Below are positions 62,448 to 64,000 of a stretch of 64,000 bases of DNA, in pieces. A program made the translations under genes and the position numbers. The notes under the pieces were generated by a model, which did no database searches, was not told where the DNA came from, and saw only the letters and a list, made by a program, of their open reading frames with translations. Source of the stretch: Sphaerochaeta sp. (GTDB lineage: Bacteria > Spirochaetota > Spirochaetia > Sphaerochaetales > Sphaerochaetaceae). Where the stretch lies: assembly GCA_018399495.1 (NCBI GenBank), contig JAGYOG010000007.1, forward strand, positions 1 to 64,000, read 5' to 3'. Numbering within the stretch: position 1 is the first letter of the stretch; each line of letters starts with the position of its first letter.

Positions 62448-63326
62448 GTGAGTTATAAAACGTTGTTGATGGAGAGTGCAAAAAAAACAGGAAACGTTGC
62501 TTGTATGGGATTGGACCCAATTGTTGAATCCCTTCCCGTATCCAGCGGAAACCCTCGTAATGACCTGAATAGTTTTTTTCAGCAGTTGTTTCGGAGAATG
62601 AGTCTTGCTGGTCTGGTGCCCTCAGCATTCAAGCCTAATCTTGGCTACTACCAGAGTCTTGACCATCCACGTGATGAGGATTTCTCCGGGAGTTCTGCCC
62701 TTGCAGATATTTTGGATATGCTGGAGAGTTTTTTCCCAGGTATCCCTGTAATTCTGGACAGCAAGCGCGGTGATATTGCCCGTAGCAGTATGAACTACGC
62801 CAAGGAAGCCTTTGAAGTTTGGCAGACCGATGCAGTAACCGTGGCACCCTACATGGGGAGTGATTCGGTTAATCCTTTTATTCAGTTTTCAGAGAAAGGA
62901 GTATATCTACTCAACCGTACCAGCAATTCTGGTGGGAAGGATCTGCAAAATCTTTTGGTTGTGAAGGAAAGCGAAAAAGACCTTCCACTCTACCTTGAAG
63001 TGGCCCGTCAAATTGCCGCGTACAACCAGAAGTCGGGGAACGTTGGAGCAGTGGTAGGAGCTACCAACCCACAAGAGTTGGAGGATATTGCTGCTTTTTA
63101 TCATGAACAGGTGGTCCCCTTGCTCATCCCTGGTGTTGGAAGCCAAGGAGGATCTGCGAAAGAAGTGATGACAATCCTGAGAAGAGCAGGGTTCCCTGTG
63201 GAGCTTGCAAGAATAAACAGTAGCAGCGCATTGACCCATCCATGGAAGAATAAAGCGGTTCCAGAGGATTGGCTTGATCTTTGTATTACCAATCTTCGTT
63301 CCCTGATCGAGGAGACTTCCCTATGA
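62448..63326 (+). CDS. pyrF: Orotidine 5'-phosphate decarboxylase
   Basis: The 292-residue protein is of the longer type 2 class, with the active-site DSKRGDIARSS motif. It begins at a GTG preceded by AAGGAGAAGG. It converts OMP to UMP and overlaps the next gene by ATGA. Confidence 0.93.
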   Translation: MSYKTLLMESAKKTGNVACMGLDPIVESLPVSSGNPRNDLNSFFQQLFRRMSLAGLVPSAFKPNLGYYQSLDHPRDEDFSGSSALADILDMLESFFPGIPVILDSKRGDIARSSMNYAKEAFEVWQTDAVTVAPYMGSDSVNPFIQFSEKGVYLLNRTSNSGGKDLQNLLVVKESEKDLPLYLEVARQIAAYNQKSGNVGAVVGATNPQELEDIAAFYHEQVVPLLIPGVGSQGGSAKEVMTILRRAGFPVELARINSSSALTHPWKNKAVPEDWLDLCITNLRSLIEETSL

Positions 63327-64000
63327 AGGATGTGATGGAACTACTAGCAAAACGACACCTTGATCCGGAGGCTCCTGTCCTCTTGGGGACGGTTAGTGGA
63401 GTTGCCTCCACGAAACCCAGGCTGATCACCTACTTTGACAGCAAGGTAGAGGGAATCAGCATTATTACCACCAAGAGTTTTCAGGTGGAAGTCAATCCAG
63501 GAAACCGTGAGCCGGTGATTTGTGAGACATCAGTAGGGAATTTTGGAAACTCTGTTGGATTGCGCAATCCTGGGATGGAGCAGGGGTTGTATGAGTTGAG
63601 AAAACTCAGGAAAGAGCACTCTTTCTCCAGCTATATCAATGTATCGCTGTCTGCTAACAGCGTTGAAGATTTTATCACCTTGGTAAAAGCCTTTGATGAG
63701 GTGGCAGACATGGTGGAGTTGAACTTCTCCTGTCCTCATGCATCGGCCGGCTATGGTGCGTCAATCGGCTGCGACCAGAACATTGCCGCAGAATATGTAC
63801 GGATGATCAAGGAAGCTTGCAAGGAGTGCAAAGCACCCTTGTTTGTAAAACTTACTCCAAATGTCGATGACATTGGTTTGATCGCAAAAGCTGTGGTGGA
63901 TAGTGGTGCCGATGGCTTGGTTGCAATCAATACTGTTGGCCCAATTGTCCACATCGATCCTGTATCAGGGAAACCAATCCTGCAGAACAAGCTTGGGGGA
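63323..64000 (+). CDS. pyrD: Dihydroorotate dehydrogenase, N-terminal part (continues past window)
   Basis: The 226 visible residues from ATG 63323 are a class 1 dihydroorotate dehydrogenase with VELNFSCPHA, PLFVKLTPNV and GLVAINTVGP. The FMN-binding lysine and catalytic Cys regions are included. It oxidises dihydroorotate. The frame is still open at 64000. The order pyrBI-E-F-D makes this the fourth gene of the operon. Confidence 0.92.
   Translation, partial: MKDVMELLAKRHLDPEAPVLLGTVSGVASTKPRLITYFDSKVEGISIITTKSFQVEVNPGNREPVICETSVGNFGNSVGLRNPGMEQGLYELRKLRKEHSFSSYINVSLSANSVEDFITLVKAFDEVADMVELNFSCPHASAGYGASIGCDQNIAAEYVRMIKEACKECKAPLFVKLTPNVDDIGLIAKAVVDSGADGLVAINTVGPIVHIDPVSGKPILQNKLGG

Overview
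The window looks like a chromosomal segment of a free-living, fermentative spirochaete, most likely Sphaerochaeta or a close relative. The basis is gene content: an NAD-linked [FeFe] hydrogenase operon beside rex, a class I lysyl-tRNA synthetase, a fused PyrBI, a BMP-type nucleoside ABC transporter and beta-barrel/lipoprotein envelope genes. The placement is inference from gene families, not from a database search.

Layout. 1-3.1 kb: end of an outer-membrane barrel gene, a small membrane protein and a beta-propeller-like lipoprotein. 3.2-9.1 kb: a five-gene hydrogenase operon on the minus strand (NuoE-like, HATPase, 2Fe-2S, NuoF-like, HydA) divergent from rex. 9-17 kb: nuclease-like lipoprotein, an MFS-HEAT fusion, clpP, era, a flavin reductase, lysK and rlpA. 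17.0-23 kb: a decayed stretch with a CrtI-like oxidoreductase pseudogene, an envelope-protein pseudogene, a tRNA(CAT), the 5' stub of a SNF2-type helicase gene and a 2.3-kb two-ORF ISAs1-like element. 23-38.9 kb: diguanylate cyclase, rnr, methyltransferase, trxA, argH, Na/Pi symporter, PRPP synthetase, aminotransferase, YjbQ, transporters and a radical SAM protein. 39-43.4 kb: a large acidic gene with two 18-bp tandem repeat arrays, broken by several indels, and a frameshifted inositol-monophosphatase gene. 43.4-48.4 kb: HAD phosphatase, ridA, gcvT, an acyltransferase plus zinc-ribbon membrane protein, and ybaK. 48.4-53.3 kb: nucleoside-type ABC importer operon behind a consensus promoter. 53.6-55.7 kb: a complete IS1634-like element with a 5-bp target duplication, 13 bp from a 216-bp MITE derived from the ISAs1-like element. 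55.8-59.9 kb: polysaccharide export and tyrosine-kinase genes. 60-64 kb: pyrBI-pyrE-pyrF-pyrD, preceded by a leader peptide and attenuator.

How it fits together. Hydrogenase plus Rex suggests NADH-sensed hydrogen production. The nucleoside importer, PRPP synthetase and pyr operon cover nucleotide salvage and synthesis. Several genes without a Shine-Dalgarno sequence (rlpA, lysK, prs, the EamA and MFS transporters, possibly ybaK) have a -35/-10 promoter whose predicted start of transcription falls on or within a few bases of the start codon, so they are probably leaderless. The most notable unexplained items are the MITE and its two-ORF parent, the pyr leader, the leaderless promoters, the structured leader before the diguanylate cyclase and the EDDIPS repeat gene.
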